Below are positions 7,685 through 16,127 of a DNA stretch of 51,936 nt, piece after piece. Both the position numbers and the translations under genes were made by a program. The notes beneath the pieces are model-generated. The model worked only from the letters and a program-made list of their open reading frames with translations, searched no databases and was not told where the DNA came from. Origin of the DNA: Filomicrobium sp. (GTDB lineage Bacteria > Pseudomonadota > Alphaproteobacteria > Rhizobiales > Hyphomicrobiaceae); assembly GCA_002689605.1 (NCBI GenBank), contig NZGY01000087.1, forward strand, positions 33,157 to 85,092, written 5' to 3'. Each line of letters begins with the position of its first letter. Positions within the stretch are counted from its first letter, which is position 1.

Positions 7685-9370
7685 ATGGCTATGGCAGGGG
7701 TCAGTGCAAACCGTATTGAATTGCTGCAGATCGCAGATGCGGTCGCCCGCGAGAAATCGATCGACCGTGTGATTGTCATCGATGCAATGCAGGACGCGAT
7801 CCAGAAGGCGGCCAAATCCCGCTACGGCCTTGAAAACGACATTCGCTGTGCCATCGACCCAAAGACCGGTGCAACTCAGCTGACACGAGTTTTGACCGTT
7901 GTCGAGGAGGTCGAGAATGAATCGACCGAGGTTGCACTCGATATGGCGCGCCGGATGAAAGAAGATGCCGAAATCGGCGAAGAATTGGTCGAAGAGCTGC
8001 CACCAATGGATTTTGGCCGCGTAGCGGCACAAAATGCGAAGCAAGTCATTGTCCAGAAGGTTCGCGATGCCGAGCGTGATCGCCAATACGAAGAATTCAA
8101 AGATCGTGTCGACGAGATAGCCAACGGCACAGTCAAGCGCGTTGAATACGGCAATGTCATTGTCGATCTCGGACGGGCTGAAGCGATAATTCGACGGGAT
8201 GAGATGATCCCTCGTGAGAACGTTCGTTACGGTGATCGTATCCGTGCCTATGTCTATGATGTTCGGCGCGAGCCGCGCGGTCCGCAGATTTTTCTGTCAC
8301 GTGGTCGTCCGGAATTCACGTCGAAGTTGTTCGCCATGGAGGTCCCTGAGATCTACGATGGTGTCGTCGAGATCAAATCTGTTGCCCGCGATCCTGGCTC
8401 ACGTGCGAAGATTGCTGTGATCTCTAAGGACTCTTCGATCGACCCCGTTGGTGCCTGTGTCGGTATGCGCGGCCAGCGTGTGCAGGCAGTCGTCAACGAG
8501 TTGCAGGGCGAAAAGATTGATATCATCCAGTGGAACCCGGAAGCTGCTAGCTTCATCGTGAACGCATTGGCGCCGGCCGAGGTGTCCAAAGTCGTTCTGG
8601 ATGAGGACTCAGAGCGAATTGAAGTGGTTGTGCCGGAAAGCCAGTTGTCACTGGCCATCGGTCGACGCGGTCAGAACGTCCGCCTCGCATCTCAGCTGAC
8701 GGGTTGGGACATCGATATCCTGACAGAGCAGGAAGAGAGTGAGCGCCGACAGAAAGAATTCAATGACCGCTCGCAGCTGTTCATGGCATCCTTCGACGTC
8801 GACGAGGTTATTGCTCAGTTGCTGGTGACAGAAGGCTTCACTTCCGTTGAAGAGGTGGCGTTCGTTGAATTGGACGAAATCTCCAGCATTGAAGGATTTG
8901 ACGAAGAAACCGCCGAGGAAATCCAGACGCGCGCCCGCGAGTACCTGGATCGCGCCGAGCAACAACGCGATGAGCGGCGCAAGGAACTCGGCGTTCAAGA
9001 CGAGTTGGCAAATGTGTCCGGTGTCACCACTGCTATGATGGTCGCGTTCGGTGAGAATGACGTCAAAAATCTGGAAGATCTTGCCGATTGCGCAACCGAT
9101 GACCTCACGGGTTGGGTCGAGCGCAGTAAGGAAAAAGGTGTCGACTCAGTCAAGCACGAGGGCATTCTCAGCAGCTTTGACACCAGCCGCGAAGAAGCTG
9201 AGGAGATGATCCTTGCAGCGCGCATTTTGCTCGGGTGGATCAATCCTGACGATGTTCTCCCAGCGGAAGGCGAGGAGGTAGAACTCGAGGCCGCAGAGGG
9301 CGAAGAAGCTGAAGTTTCGGCTGAGGAAAGCCTAGCCGAAGATGCATCTGCGCCTGCAAGTGCGAACTGA
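7685..9370 (+). CDS. nusA: Transcription termination/antitermination factor NusA
   Basis: NusA binds RNA polymerase and nascent RNA to control pausing, termination and antitermination. The 561-residue product shows the N-terminal RNAP-binding domain (NRIELLQIADAVAREKSIDR), an S1 domain near residues 145-210 (VKRVEYGNVIVDLGR), two KH domains (VGACVGMRGQRVQAV and LAIGRRGQNVRLASQL), and C-terminal helix-hairpin-helix/acidic repeats ending in a Glu/Ala-rich tail. ATG 7685 is preceded by AGGGAAG at 7671-7677; a TTG at 7679 is too close to that site. The two C-terminal repeats are usual in alphaproteobacteria. Confidence 0.97.
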   Translation: MAMAGVSANRIELLQIADAVAREKSIDRVIVIDAMQDAIQKAAKSRYGLENDIRCAIDPKTGATQLTRVLTVVEEVENESTEVALDMARRMKEDAEIGEELVEELPPMDFGRVAAQNAKQVIVQKVRDAERDRQYEEFKDRVDEIANGTVKRVEYGNVIVDLGRAEAIIRRDEMIPRENVRYGDRIRAYVYDVRREPRGPQIFLSRGRPEFTSKLFAMEVPEIYDGVVEIKSVARDPGSRAKIAVISKDSSIDPVGACVGMRGQRVQAVVNELQGEKIDIIQWNPEAASFIVNALAPAEVSKVVLDEDSERIEVVVPESQLSLAIGRRGQNVRLASQLTGWDIDILTEQEESERRQKEFNDRSQLFMASFDVDEVIAQLLVTEGFTSVEEVAFVELDEISSIEGFDEETAEEIQTRAREYLDRAEQQRDERRKELGVQDELANVSGVTTAMMVAFGENDVKNLEDLADCATDDLTGWVERSKEKGVDSVKHEGILSSFDTSREEAEEMILAARILLGWINPDDVLPAEGEEVELEAAEGEEAEVSAEESLAEDASAPASAN

Positions 9371-9394
9371 TGAACGGAGCTTGGCATAGCAGCG

Positions 9395-10117
9395 ATGAGC
9401 GCAAGGTCACAACAACAGGTTCGTACGAATGGGGCAGATCGCCCCATACGGACCTGTATTGCCTCGCGTGAGGAACGTGCGCCAGAAGAGCTCATCCGTT
9501 TTGCACTCTCTCCACAGTCAAAGTTAACGCCAGACCTGGCAAACACTTTGCCGGGGCGCGGCGCCTGGGTAACTTGCTCAAAAGAGCACCTGCAAAAAGC
9601 CCTGAATAAAAAGGCATTTGACCGCACATTCCGTTGCGCAGTCCGCGTTCCGGACAATTTTGTCGACCTCGTGGAAAGGTTGCTAACCGAGCGTGGACTG
9701 CAGAGTTTGAGCTTGGCGAACAAGGCGGGTAATGTTATCACCGGCTTCACTAAGGTTAATGCAGCGGTGAGTACTGGCGCCGTCGATATTCTTGTGCAGG
9801 CTGCTGACGCAAGTATAGATGGTAAAAAACGTCTTGCGAGTAGGTACAAAGCCGTCTGTAGAGAATTGGCTAAAGAGCCAAAAATAATTGATCTTTTCAG
9901 CATCGAGCAATTGAGTTTGGCCATGGGCCGGCCAAATGTGGTACATGCTGCACTCAATCAGGGACGAGTGGCTGACGAATTTGTCTTGGCGGCGCGTCGG
10001 CTAAGCGGATTTCGGCTGTACGATGATGCCAGCACATCAAGCACGCAAGCAGCCATTGTTGAAACATCGCCTTCGGAGTCGGCGAATGATTTAGGACTAG
10101 AGACGGAACAAGCATGA
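9395..10117 (+). CDS. YlxR/DUF448 RNA-binding protein with L7Ae-like domain
   Basis: A 240-residue protein encoded between nusA and infB. The DUF448 (YlxR) domain covers about residues 12-80 ([20 protein letters not shown], then [17 protein letters not shown]). A second half ([18 protein letters not shown] type, here [18 protein letters not shown]) resembles the L7Ae/Gadd45-like RNA-binding fold that alphaproteobacterial homologues carry. YlxR proteins are thought to bind RNA or RNase P and influence translation; the exact role here is unproven. The stop overlaps the infB start by 4 bp (ATGA at 10114). Confidence 0.9.
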   Translation: MSARSQQQVRTNGADRPIRTCIASREERAPEELIRFALSPQSKLTPDLANTLPGRGAWVTCSKEHLQKALNKKAFDRTFRCAVRVPDNFVDLVERLLTERGLQSLSLANKAGNVITGFTKVNAAVSTGAVDILVQAADASIDGKKRLASRYKAVCRELAKEPKIIDLFSIEQLSLAMGRPNVVHAALNQGRVADEFVLAARRLSGFRLYDDASTSSTQAAIVETSPSESANDLGLETEQA

Positions 10118-12948
10118 GCGAATCGAAGGAAACCGACGAGAAACAAACCAAAGGTCGTAAACCTTTGAGTTTGAATAGGACTGTCGACGCCGGGCATGTG
10201 CAGCAAAAGTTTAGCTATGGGCGGTCAAAGTCGGTTGTCGTCGAGAAGAAGCGTAAGCGGATGCTTGCGCAGCCTGACAAACCTGGCGCGCGAAAGCCGG
10301 CTGCTGCCGCTGGAGGTGGCAAGGCGGCGGCGAAATCAGCTGGCGGGCTCTCTCAGGAAGAAGTCGCAAAGCGCGCGGCAGCACTCGCGGCAGCGCAACG
10401 GGCTGCTAAAGATGCTGAGCTTGAAGCGGTCGAGGCGGCCAAGCGACAGGCACAGCTTGATGCCGAGGAAGCCGAGAAGAAGCGGGTAGCTCAGGAAGCC
10501 GCGCAGAAAGAGGCTGCGGCTAAGGAAGCGGAAGCCGCAGAGGCAGCGCGCAAGCTTCATCAGGCCCAACTTGCCGAACAAGAAGCCGAAACTCGTGAAC
10601 TGTCTCAGAAGACAGCCATGACGCCATCGTTGGTTAATCCGCCAAAGCCGGCAGCGCGCTCGGAAGCAAAGGAACAGGCTGCGGAAGCGCCGGCCGCCGA
10701 GCAGAAGCAGGAAGCACCAGTAGCAGCACCAGCAGCAAAAGCTGATGCGAAGCCGCGCTCCAAAGCCAAGGTGCAACCGGAAACACAATCTCCACCTGCA
10801 GCCGCAGCGAGAGCCCCTTCACAGGATCGAAGCGGAGCCGATCAACCGCTGCTCAAATCAGTCGGCATGATCAAGCCGATGATCGTGACCCGGACGGATC
10901 GACCGGAGCCAAAGAAGCCCGAACCTCCCAAGAAGGCTGAGGAAGCACCACGTCGGACGCTCAAGCCGGCAGCACCTGCTCCATCAGCGCGCGAGGAAGA
11001 GGACGATCGCAGGCGGCGCGGCGGCGGTAAGCGCGGCGCTGGCCGCGGTGATGACGGCCGCGTCCGAGGTAAGCTGACGATCACCAACGCGTTCGATGAG
11101 CGCCAACGTGAACGCTCACTCGCTTCTTTGAAGCGCAAGCGCGAGCGTGAAAAGCAAAAAGCGATGGGGATCTCGCAGACTCGCGAGAAGATCTCACGCG
11201 AGGTCATTATCCCGGAAGTTATTACGATCCAGGAACTAGCCAACCGAATGACAGAACGCGCTGTCGACGTCATCAAATATTTGATGAAGCAAGGCGACAT
11301 GCGCAAGATGAACGATGTCGTTGATACTGAAACGGCGCAGCTGATCGTTGAGGAATTCGGCCACACAGCAAAGCTGGTTTCCGAGGCAGACGTTGAAGAA
11401 GGCTTCATCGGCGAAATCGATGACGATGAGACGCTTCTGTCACGTGCCCCGGTTGTGACCATCATGGGCCACGTTGACCATGGTAAGACGTCGCTGCTGG
11501 ACGCCCTCCGAGCTGCAAACGTTGCCAGTGGCGAAGCAGGTGGCATCACGCAGCACATTGGCGCCTACCAAGTCACCACTGAAGCCGGCAGCAAGATCAC
11601 GTTCATCGATACACCAGGCCACGCGGCATTTACGGCAATGCGTGCACGTGGTGCGAAGGTGACGGACATCGTCGTGTTGGTTGTTGCTGCCGACGATGGC
11701 GTCATGCCGCAAACAGTTGAAGCGGTCGCTCATGCCAAGGCCGCGGAAGTGCCATTGATTGTTGCAATCAACAAGATGGACAAGCCTGACGCTGATCCAA
11801 GCCGTGTGAGGACTGAATTGCTTCAGCACGAAGTTATCGTCGAAAGCATGTCTGGTGAGACGCTAGAAGTGGAAGTATCCGCGCTCAAGCAAATGAACCT
11901 CGACGGACTGCTGGAAGCAATCAGCTTGCAGGCCGAACTTCTCGATCTGAAAGCGAACCCGGATCGCTCTGCGGAAGGCTTTGTCATTGAAGCCAAGTTG
12001 GAGCGCGGTCGTGGCCCGGTCGGTACCTTGCTGGTTCAGCGTGGTACGCTGTCAGTTGGCGACATTGTCGTGGCCGGTTCGTCATGGGGCCGTGTCAGAG
12101 CCTTGATCGATGATACCGGGGCCAATGTTGTGAAAGGCGGCCCTTCTTTCCCTGTAGAGGTCCTTGGTTTTGATTCCGCGCCGGAAGCTGGTGACCAGTT
12201 TGCCGTCGTCGAGAACGAAGCCCGGGCTCGGGAAATCACCGATTATCGTGTCCGCAAGCGCCGTGAGACGCTGGGATCTGCCGGTTCTGCTCGTACACTT
12301 GAGCAGATGATGCAACAGCTGCACGAAGAAGGTAAGAAAGAGTTCCCGCTCATCGTCAAAGGCGACGTGCAGGGCTCGGTCGAAGCCATTGCTGGTGCAC
12401 TGTCAAAGGTCGGCAACGAAGAAGTTGCAGCCCGGATCATTCACTCTGGTGTGGGTGGTATCACCGAGTCAGATATCACGCTCGCGACAGCTTCCAATGC
12501 CGTTGTGATTGGCTTTAACGTACGCGCCAATGTTCAGGCCAAGACGGCGTCTGAGCAGGAAGGCGTTGAGATCCGCTACTACAGCATCATCTACGATCTC
12601 GTAGACGACGTGAAGGCTGCCATGTCCGGTATGCTGGATCCGACGCTGCGTGAGATCTTCCTCGGCAATGCTGAGATCCGTGAAGTCTTCAACATCACGA
12701 AGATCGGTAAGGTTGCGGGGTGCTTGGTCACCGATGGTAAGGTTGAGCGCGGTGCCAAGGTCCGGTTGCTACGCGACAACGTTGTGATCCACGAAGGTAC
12801 GCTGTCGACGCTCAAGCGCTTCAAGGACGAAGTCAAAGAAGTTCCAGGTGGTCAGGAATGCGGTATGGCATTCGCAAACTACCAGGATATTCGCGCTGGA
12901 GATGTCATCGAGTGCTTCCAGGTCGAGACTGTTCAAAGAACGCTATAG
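10114..12948 (+). CDS. infB: Translation initiation factor IF-2
   Basis: IF-2 is the GTPase that places initiator tRNA on the 30S subunit. The 944-residue product has a long Ala/Glu/Lys-rich N-terminal region with coiled-coil character (about residues 50-330), an IF2_N domain ([20 protein letters not shown]), and a complete G domain: GHVDHGKT near residue 452, DTPGHAAFT near 499, NKMDKPD near 553. The C-terminal domains that bind fMet-tRNA follow. The ATG overlaps the ylxR-type stop. In relatives rbfA follows directly; here an alpha/beta hydrolase gene intervenes after a 219-base gap. Confidence 0.98.
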   Translation: MSESKETDEKQTKGRKPLSLNRTVDAGHVQQKFSYGRSKSVVVEKKRKRMLAQPDKPGARKPAAAAGGGKAAAKSAGGLSQEEVAKRAAALAAAQRAAKDAELEAVEAAKRQAQLDAEEAEKKRVAQEAAQKEAAAKEAEAAEAARKLHQAQLAEQEAETRELSQKTAMTPSLVNPPKPAARSEAKEQAAEAPAAEQKQEAPVAAPAAKADAKPRSKAKVQPETQSPPAAAARAPSQDRSGADQPLLKSVGMIKPMIVTRTDRPEPKKPEPPKKAEEAPRRTLKPAAPAPSAREEEDDRRRRGGGKRGAGRGDDGRVRGKLTITNAFDERQRERSLASLKRKREREKQKAMGISQTREKISREVIIPEVITIQELANRMTERAVDVIKYLMKQGDMRKMNDVVDTETAQLIVEEFGHTAKLVSEADVEEGFIGEIDDDETLLSRAPVVTIMGHVDHGKTSLLDALRAANVASGEAGGITQHIGAYQVTTEAGSKITFIDTPGHAAFTAMRARGAKVTDIVVLVVAADDGVMPQTVEAVAHAKAAEVPLIVAINKMDKPDADPSRVRTELLQHEVIVESMSGETLEVEVSALKQMNLDGLLEAISLQAELLDLKANPDRSAEGFVIEAKLERGRGPVGTLLVQRGTLSVGDIVVAGSSWGRVRALIDDTGANVVKGGPSFPVEVLGFDSAPEAGDQFAVVENEARAREITDYRVRKRRETLGSAGSARTLEQMMQQLHEEGKKEFPLIVKGDVQGSVEAIAGALSKVGNEEVAARIIHSGVGGITESDITLATASNAVVIGFNVRANVQAKTASEQEGVEIRYYSIIYDLVDDVKAAMSGMLDPTLREIFLGNAEIREVFNITKIGKVAGCLVTDGKVERGAKVRLLRDNVVIHEGTLSTLKRFKDEVKEVPGGQECGMAFANYQDIRAGDVIECFQVETVQRTL

Positions 12949-12954
12949 TGTCGC

Positions 12955-13008
12955 GCATTTGCCGCTTGGTCTCCCTTCGCTGCGAGTTTGAAACCAAGCG
13001 GCAGATGC
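12955..13008. repeat. 16-bp inverted repeat just after infB
   Basis: GCATTTGCCGCTTGGT (12955-12970) pairs with ACCAAGCGGCAGATGC (12993-13008) over 16 positions with a single G-U wobble and a 22-base loop. No T-run follows. It begins 7 bases after the infB stop and could stabilise the 3' end of infB transcripts or act in Rho-dependent termination. Confidence 0.7.
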
Positions 13009-13045
13009 AAAGGCAACACTAGAACTGAGGTAGCAAGATTTGCGT

Positions 13046-13087
13046 CCGCCGTTACTGCTGGAGATGATCTAACAGTTGATACGGCGG
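13046..13087. repeat. 7-bp inverted repeat before the inserted hydrolase gene
   Basis: CCGCCGT (13046-13052) and ACGGCGG (13081-13087) are exact complements separated by 28 bases, about 80 bases upstream of the hydrolase start. It may be part of that gene's promoter region or a chance match. Confidence 0.3.
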
Positions 13088-13167
13088 GCAAGCAGCCACC
13101 CAGTCGACGAATAGTCCTGCGGTTGAGCAGGCGTCATTTGTCCATAAGCGCCATGCGTTGATACGAG

Positions 13168-14070
13168 ATGAGTAACCACGTCAGCCAAATAGAAACATCC
13201 CGCCTCAGCGTTGAGGTGGAGGTTTCAGGTCCGGATACCGGCCGGCCTGTCATGCTGCTGCATGGATGGCCGGACAGTCTGCGTTGCTGGGATCTCGTGG
13301 TGCCTGCTCTCCATGCGGCTGGGATAAGGACAATAGTACCGAGCTTGCGCGCATATGGTGCGACACGGTTCTTGAACCCGGATACGCCGCGCAGCGGACA
13401 GGTTGTAGCCTTGGCCCGGGATGCTCTTGAGCTCGCTGATGCCCTATCAATCGATCGCTTTACAGTTGTCGGACACGATTGGGGCGCGCGTGCCGTTTTC
13501 GATATGAGCACTCTGGCCCCTGAGAGGTTGACGGCTGCCGTGGCCATGTCACTCGGTTGGAAGACGCCCGATCATCTTTTGCCGCTTTCACCAGAACAGG
13601 GGCGTGCTTTCTGGTACCAATGGTATTTCGCGACACGTCATGGCGAGATCGCATTTCGAGACGCGCCGCGGGAGTTTTGTCGCTATCTGTGGGATACATG
13701 GGGGCCGTCGGGTTGGTATTCAGAAGACCAATGGAAAGCAGCCTCAGCGGCCTGGACCAACCCTTACTGGCCGGATGTCGTGCTGCATTTCTATCGCAAC
13801 AGATGGAAGCTCTACCAGCCAGATCCGGCCTACGATGCTGATGAGAAAGTTGTCCGACATGCAACAACGATTTCGGTGCCGACACGCATCATCTATGGTG
13901 CCGCCGATACCTGCTGCCTTCCCGAGATCTCAGAGAACTGCGACCCGTTCTTTCCGGCAGGATACAGTTACAATGTGCTGCCAGATATCGGTCACTTCCC
14001 GCAGTACGAGCGTCCGGATGCAGTTGCCGATTTGATTCTCGATTGGCATCAGAAGAACACGAGCGACTAG
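13168..14070 (+). CDS. Alpha/beta hydrolase, epoxide hydrolase-like
   Basis: A 300-residue alpha/beta-hydrolase with the oxyanion motif HGWPDS near residue 31, the nucleophile elbow VGHDWGAR with Asp near residue 104, and the catalytic His in DIGHFPQYERPD near the C-terminus. An Asp nucleophile in GHDWG is typical of soluble epoxide hydrolases and haloalkane dehalogenases. A Trp- and Tyr-rich cap follows the nucleophile. The substrate is unknown. The gene sits between infB and rbfA, a position normally empty in relatives, and its long upstream gap suggests its own promoter. I infer a lineage-specific insertion. Confidence 0.85.
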   Translation: MSNHVSQIETSRLSVEVEVSGPDTGRPVMLLHGWPDSLRCWDLVVPALHAAGIRTIVPSLRAYGATRFLNPDTPRSGQVVALARDALELADALSIDRFTVVGHDWGARAVFDMSTLAPERLTAAVAMSLGWKTPDHLLPLSPEQGRAFWYQWYFATRHGEIAFRDAPREFCRYLWDTWGPSGWYSEDQWKAASAAWTNPYWPDVVLHFYRNRWKLYQPDPAYDADEKVVRHATTISVPTRIIYGAADTCCLPEISENCDPFFPAGYSYNVLPDIGHFPQYERPDAVADLILDWHQKNTSD

Positions 14071-14105
14071 AGAAAAGCTCTATACAAACTGAAAGGCTTG
14101 TCGCC

Positions 14106-14498
14106 ATGGCGGCTAAATCTGCCCCAAAAGGCCCCTCACAACGCCAATTGCGCGTTGGCGAACTGGTGCGCCACAAACTGTCCGAAATGCTGACCCGCGG
14201 TGAAATTTACGATGAGGAGCTACAGGGCTTCTTCGTGACGATCCCGGAAGTACGCATGAGCCCCGATCTTAAGATCGCAACGGCTTTCGTGATGCGGCTG
14301 GGTGGTGGGGAAATGGACGGTGTCATCAACGCTCTTAATCGCAACAGACGGTATATTCGCGGCGAGGTGGCTAAAGCTGTCGCGCTGAAGTTTGCGCCAG
14401 ATGTAAGGTTCCGTCCGGATGACTCGTTTGACGAGGCGATGCGGATCGATGAATTGTTGGAAACTGACAGAGTTCGCCAGGATACTCGGGAAGACTGA
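14106..14498 (+). CDS. rbfA: Ribosome-binding factor A
   Basis: RbfA assists late 30S maturation. The 130-residue product has the family pattern SQRQLRVGELVRHKLSEML, then VRMSPDLKIATAFV and RNRRYIRGEVAKAVALKFAP. ATG 14106 gives this standard N-terminus, with AAAGG about 11 bases upstream; the frame is open back to 14043 but that part overlaps the hydrolase and lacks family similarity. truB follows after 53 bases. Confidence 0.95.
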   Translation: MAAKSAPKGPSQRQLRVGELVRHKLSEMLTRGEIYDEELQGFFVTIPEVRMSPDLKIATAFVMRLGGGEMDGVINALNRNRRYIRGEVAKAVALKFAPDVRFRPDDSFDEAMRIDELLETDRVRQDTRED

Positions 14499-14551
14499 TC
14501 ACACTGGTCCCGATTGATTTAAGGCGGTGCATGCCGAAGAAGAGCTAGAGA

Positions 14552-15475
14552 ATGGCACGCAAAAAGAAAGGGCGCCCGGTTCACGGCTGGCTGGTTTTGG
14601 ACAAGCCATTGAACATGACGTCGACATCGGCCGTCGCCCGAACAAAGCGGTTATTGTCGGCACAAAAGGCTGGGCACGCTGGCACACTTGATCCGTTGGC
14701 GACTGGAATTCTGCCACTCGCTTTTGGTGAGGCGACAAAAACAGTCTCCTACGCCATGGACGGCGAAAAAGCATATCAGTTCACGGTTCGCTGGGGCGGC
14801 GAGACTGAGACGGATGACACTGAAGGCGAAATCACTCAGCAAAGCGACAAGAGGCCGACGCGTGAAGCAATCGAGGCCTGCCTGGAAAATTTCCGAGGTA
14901 CGATCGAGCAGGTCCCTCCCCGCTTTTCGGCGATCAAATTGGACGGCAACCGCGCCTATGACCTGGCTAGGGATGGTGAGAAGGTCGAGTTGGACGCGCG
15001 CGAGGTCGAAATCAAGCAGCTAGAACTACGCGAAATCGTCGATGACTCAACCGCGGTCTTTTCGGCAACCTGTGGCAAAGGCACATACGTGCGCGCCCTG
15101 GCGCGAGATTTTGGGAGAGAGCTTGGATGTTTTGGTCACGTGATTGCGCTGCGGCGGACCAAGGTCGGGCCGTTCGATGAAAGTACGGCATGGTCCATGG
15201 AACAGCTGGAGCGGGAAGCAGAAGGCCTTGAGACAGGTGCAGAGGCGTCGCAACTCTTGTTGCCGGTTCAGGCAACGCTCGCGGACTTGCCCCACTTTTC
15301 GCTGACGACAACTGACGCTTCGCGGCTCGCACGTGGCCAGGGCGTGTTGCTGCGCGGGCGCGACGCACCGATTGTGGAAGGTGCAGCGTATGCAACTTGC
15401 GAGGGCCGTTTGGTCGCAATCGTCGAGATGGCGAGAGGAGAATTGAGGCCAACGAGGGTCTTTAATCTGGTCTGA
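14552..15475 (+). CDS. truB: tRNA pseudouridine(55) synthase
   Basis: TruB isomerises U55 in the T-loop of tRNAs. The 307-residue product has HGWLVLDKPLNMTSTSAV at the N-terminus and the catalytic motif GHAGTLDPLATGILPLAFG, with the catalytic Asp near residue 47. The later motifs VPPRFSAIKLDGNRAYDLAR and GTYVRALARDFG are also present, along with a C-terminal PUA-like tail (HFSLTTTDASRLARGQ). The length is normal. It lies between rbfA and rpsO as in most alphaproteobacteria. Confidence 0.97.
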   Translation: MARKKKGRPVHGWLVLDKPLNMTSTSAVARTKRLLSAQKAGHAGTLDPLATGILPLAFGEATKTVSYAMDGEKAYQFTVRWGGETETDDTEGEITQQSDKRPTREAIEACLENFRGTIEQVPPRFSAIKLDGNRAYDLARDGEKVELDAREVEIKQLELREIVDDSTAVFSATCGKGTYVRALARDFGRELGCFGHVIALRRTKVGPFDESTAWSMEQLEREAEGLETGAEASQLLLPVQATLADLPHFSLTTTDASRLARGQGVLLRGRDAPIVEGAAYATCEGRLVAIVEMARGELRPTRVFNLV

Positions 15476-15665
15476 CCTGCTGAGATATAGGAATAAGCTC
15501 GCTTTTCCGGAAAATTCGTGTATATAACGCCGACAGTTCGGATCAGGCCGTTTGTCTGTTGTCCGCGTTTATCTTTTGCGGCTCTCGCTGGACGACATCC
15601 CGGCACCGGTCGCAGCCCGGGGGATCCCCCACAAAATGCATCATTATTTGTGAAAGGAACTGCTG
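15476..15665 (+). promoter_or_regulatory. rpsO leader with promoter-like and hairpin elements
   Basis: This 190-base interval holds a perfect 12-base palindrome TTTTCCGGAAAA (about 15503-15514), a likely -10 (TATATAAC at 15521-15528, poor -35), and a second perfect palindrome GGGGGATCCCCC at 15619-15630, 35 bases before rpsO. An alternative pairing of ATCCC (near 15597) with GGGAT (15621-15625) would exclude that palindrome. S15 represses its own translation through leader structures in several phyla, so a switchable leader here is plausible but unproven. Confidence 0.5.
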
Positions 15666-15935
15666 ATGTCGGTAACGGCTGAGCGTAAAGCCGAACTTAT
15701 TAAGGACAATGCCACGAAATCTGGCGATACCGGGTCTCCAGAGGTTCAGATCGCGATCCTGACTGAGCGGATCACTAACCTGACCGAGCATTTCAAGCAG
15801 CACAAAAAGGACAACCACTCCCGCCGCGGCCTTCTCAAGATGGTCAGTCTGCGCAGGCAGTTGTTGGACTATGTGAAAGCTAAAGACGAGGCCCGTTATC
15901 AGGGTATCATCCAGAAACTGGGTATCCGCCGTTAA
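15666..15935 (+). CDS. rpsO: 30S ribosomal protein S15
   Basis: S15 is a primary binder of the central domain of 16S rRNA. The 89-residue length is standard. The sequence carries the family core [23 protein letters not shown] (read in two parts: [15 protein letters not shown] and [14 protein letters not shown]) followed by [26 protein letters not shown] sits just upstream of ATG 15666. pnp follows after a structured intergenic region, the classic rpsO-pnp pair. Confidence 0.98.
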   Translation: MSVTAERKAELIKDNATKSGDTGSPEVQIAILTERITNLTEHFKQHKKDNHSRRGLLKMVSLRRQLLDYVKAKDEARYQGIIQKLGIRR

Positions 15936-15982
15936 TACGGCCGATGCAGAGATGCCGCTATTGGCTCTCCCACTCGGTTCAG

Positions 15983-16056
15983 CCACTTTCGCAAGAAGCT
16001 TCGCGCTGCCGACCAGACGGTCTGCGGCGCCTGCTGTGTTTGCGAAGCTTAAGTGG
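15983..16056 (+). promoter_or_regulatory. Large stem-loop in the rpsO-pnp intergenic region
   Basis: Nested complementary arms are visible: CCACTT (15983-15988) with AAGTGG (16051-16056), AAGCTTCGC (15996-16004) with GCGAAGCTT (16042-16050), and inside them GCCG-CAGAC (16008-16018) with GTCTG-CGGC (16020-16028). In E. coli the pnp leader stem-loop is cut by RNase III and then used by PNPase to repress its own synthesis. This structure sits in the same place, so an equivalent role is a reasonable inference. Confidence 0.65.
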
Positions 16057-16127
16057 TGCGCGGGCACGGCCTGCCACCAATTGGACGTACGACGATGAAG
16101 ATAGAAACGAAAACGAAAGACGAAACG

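Noticed and set aside
8995-9957. A 320-codon open frame on the minus strand across the nusA end and the ylxR-type gene
   Set aside because: Its residues are low-complexity Ser/Arg-rich, as expected for the antisense of real genes, and both sense genes are clearly supported.
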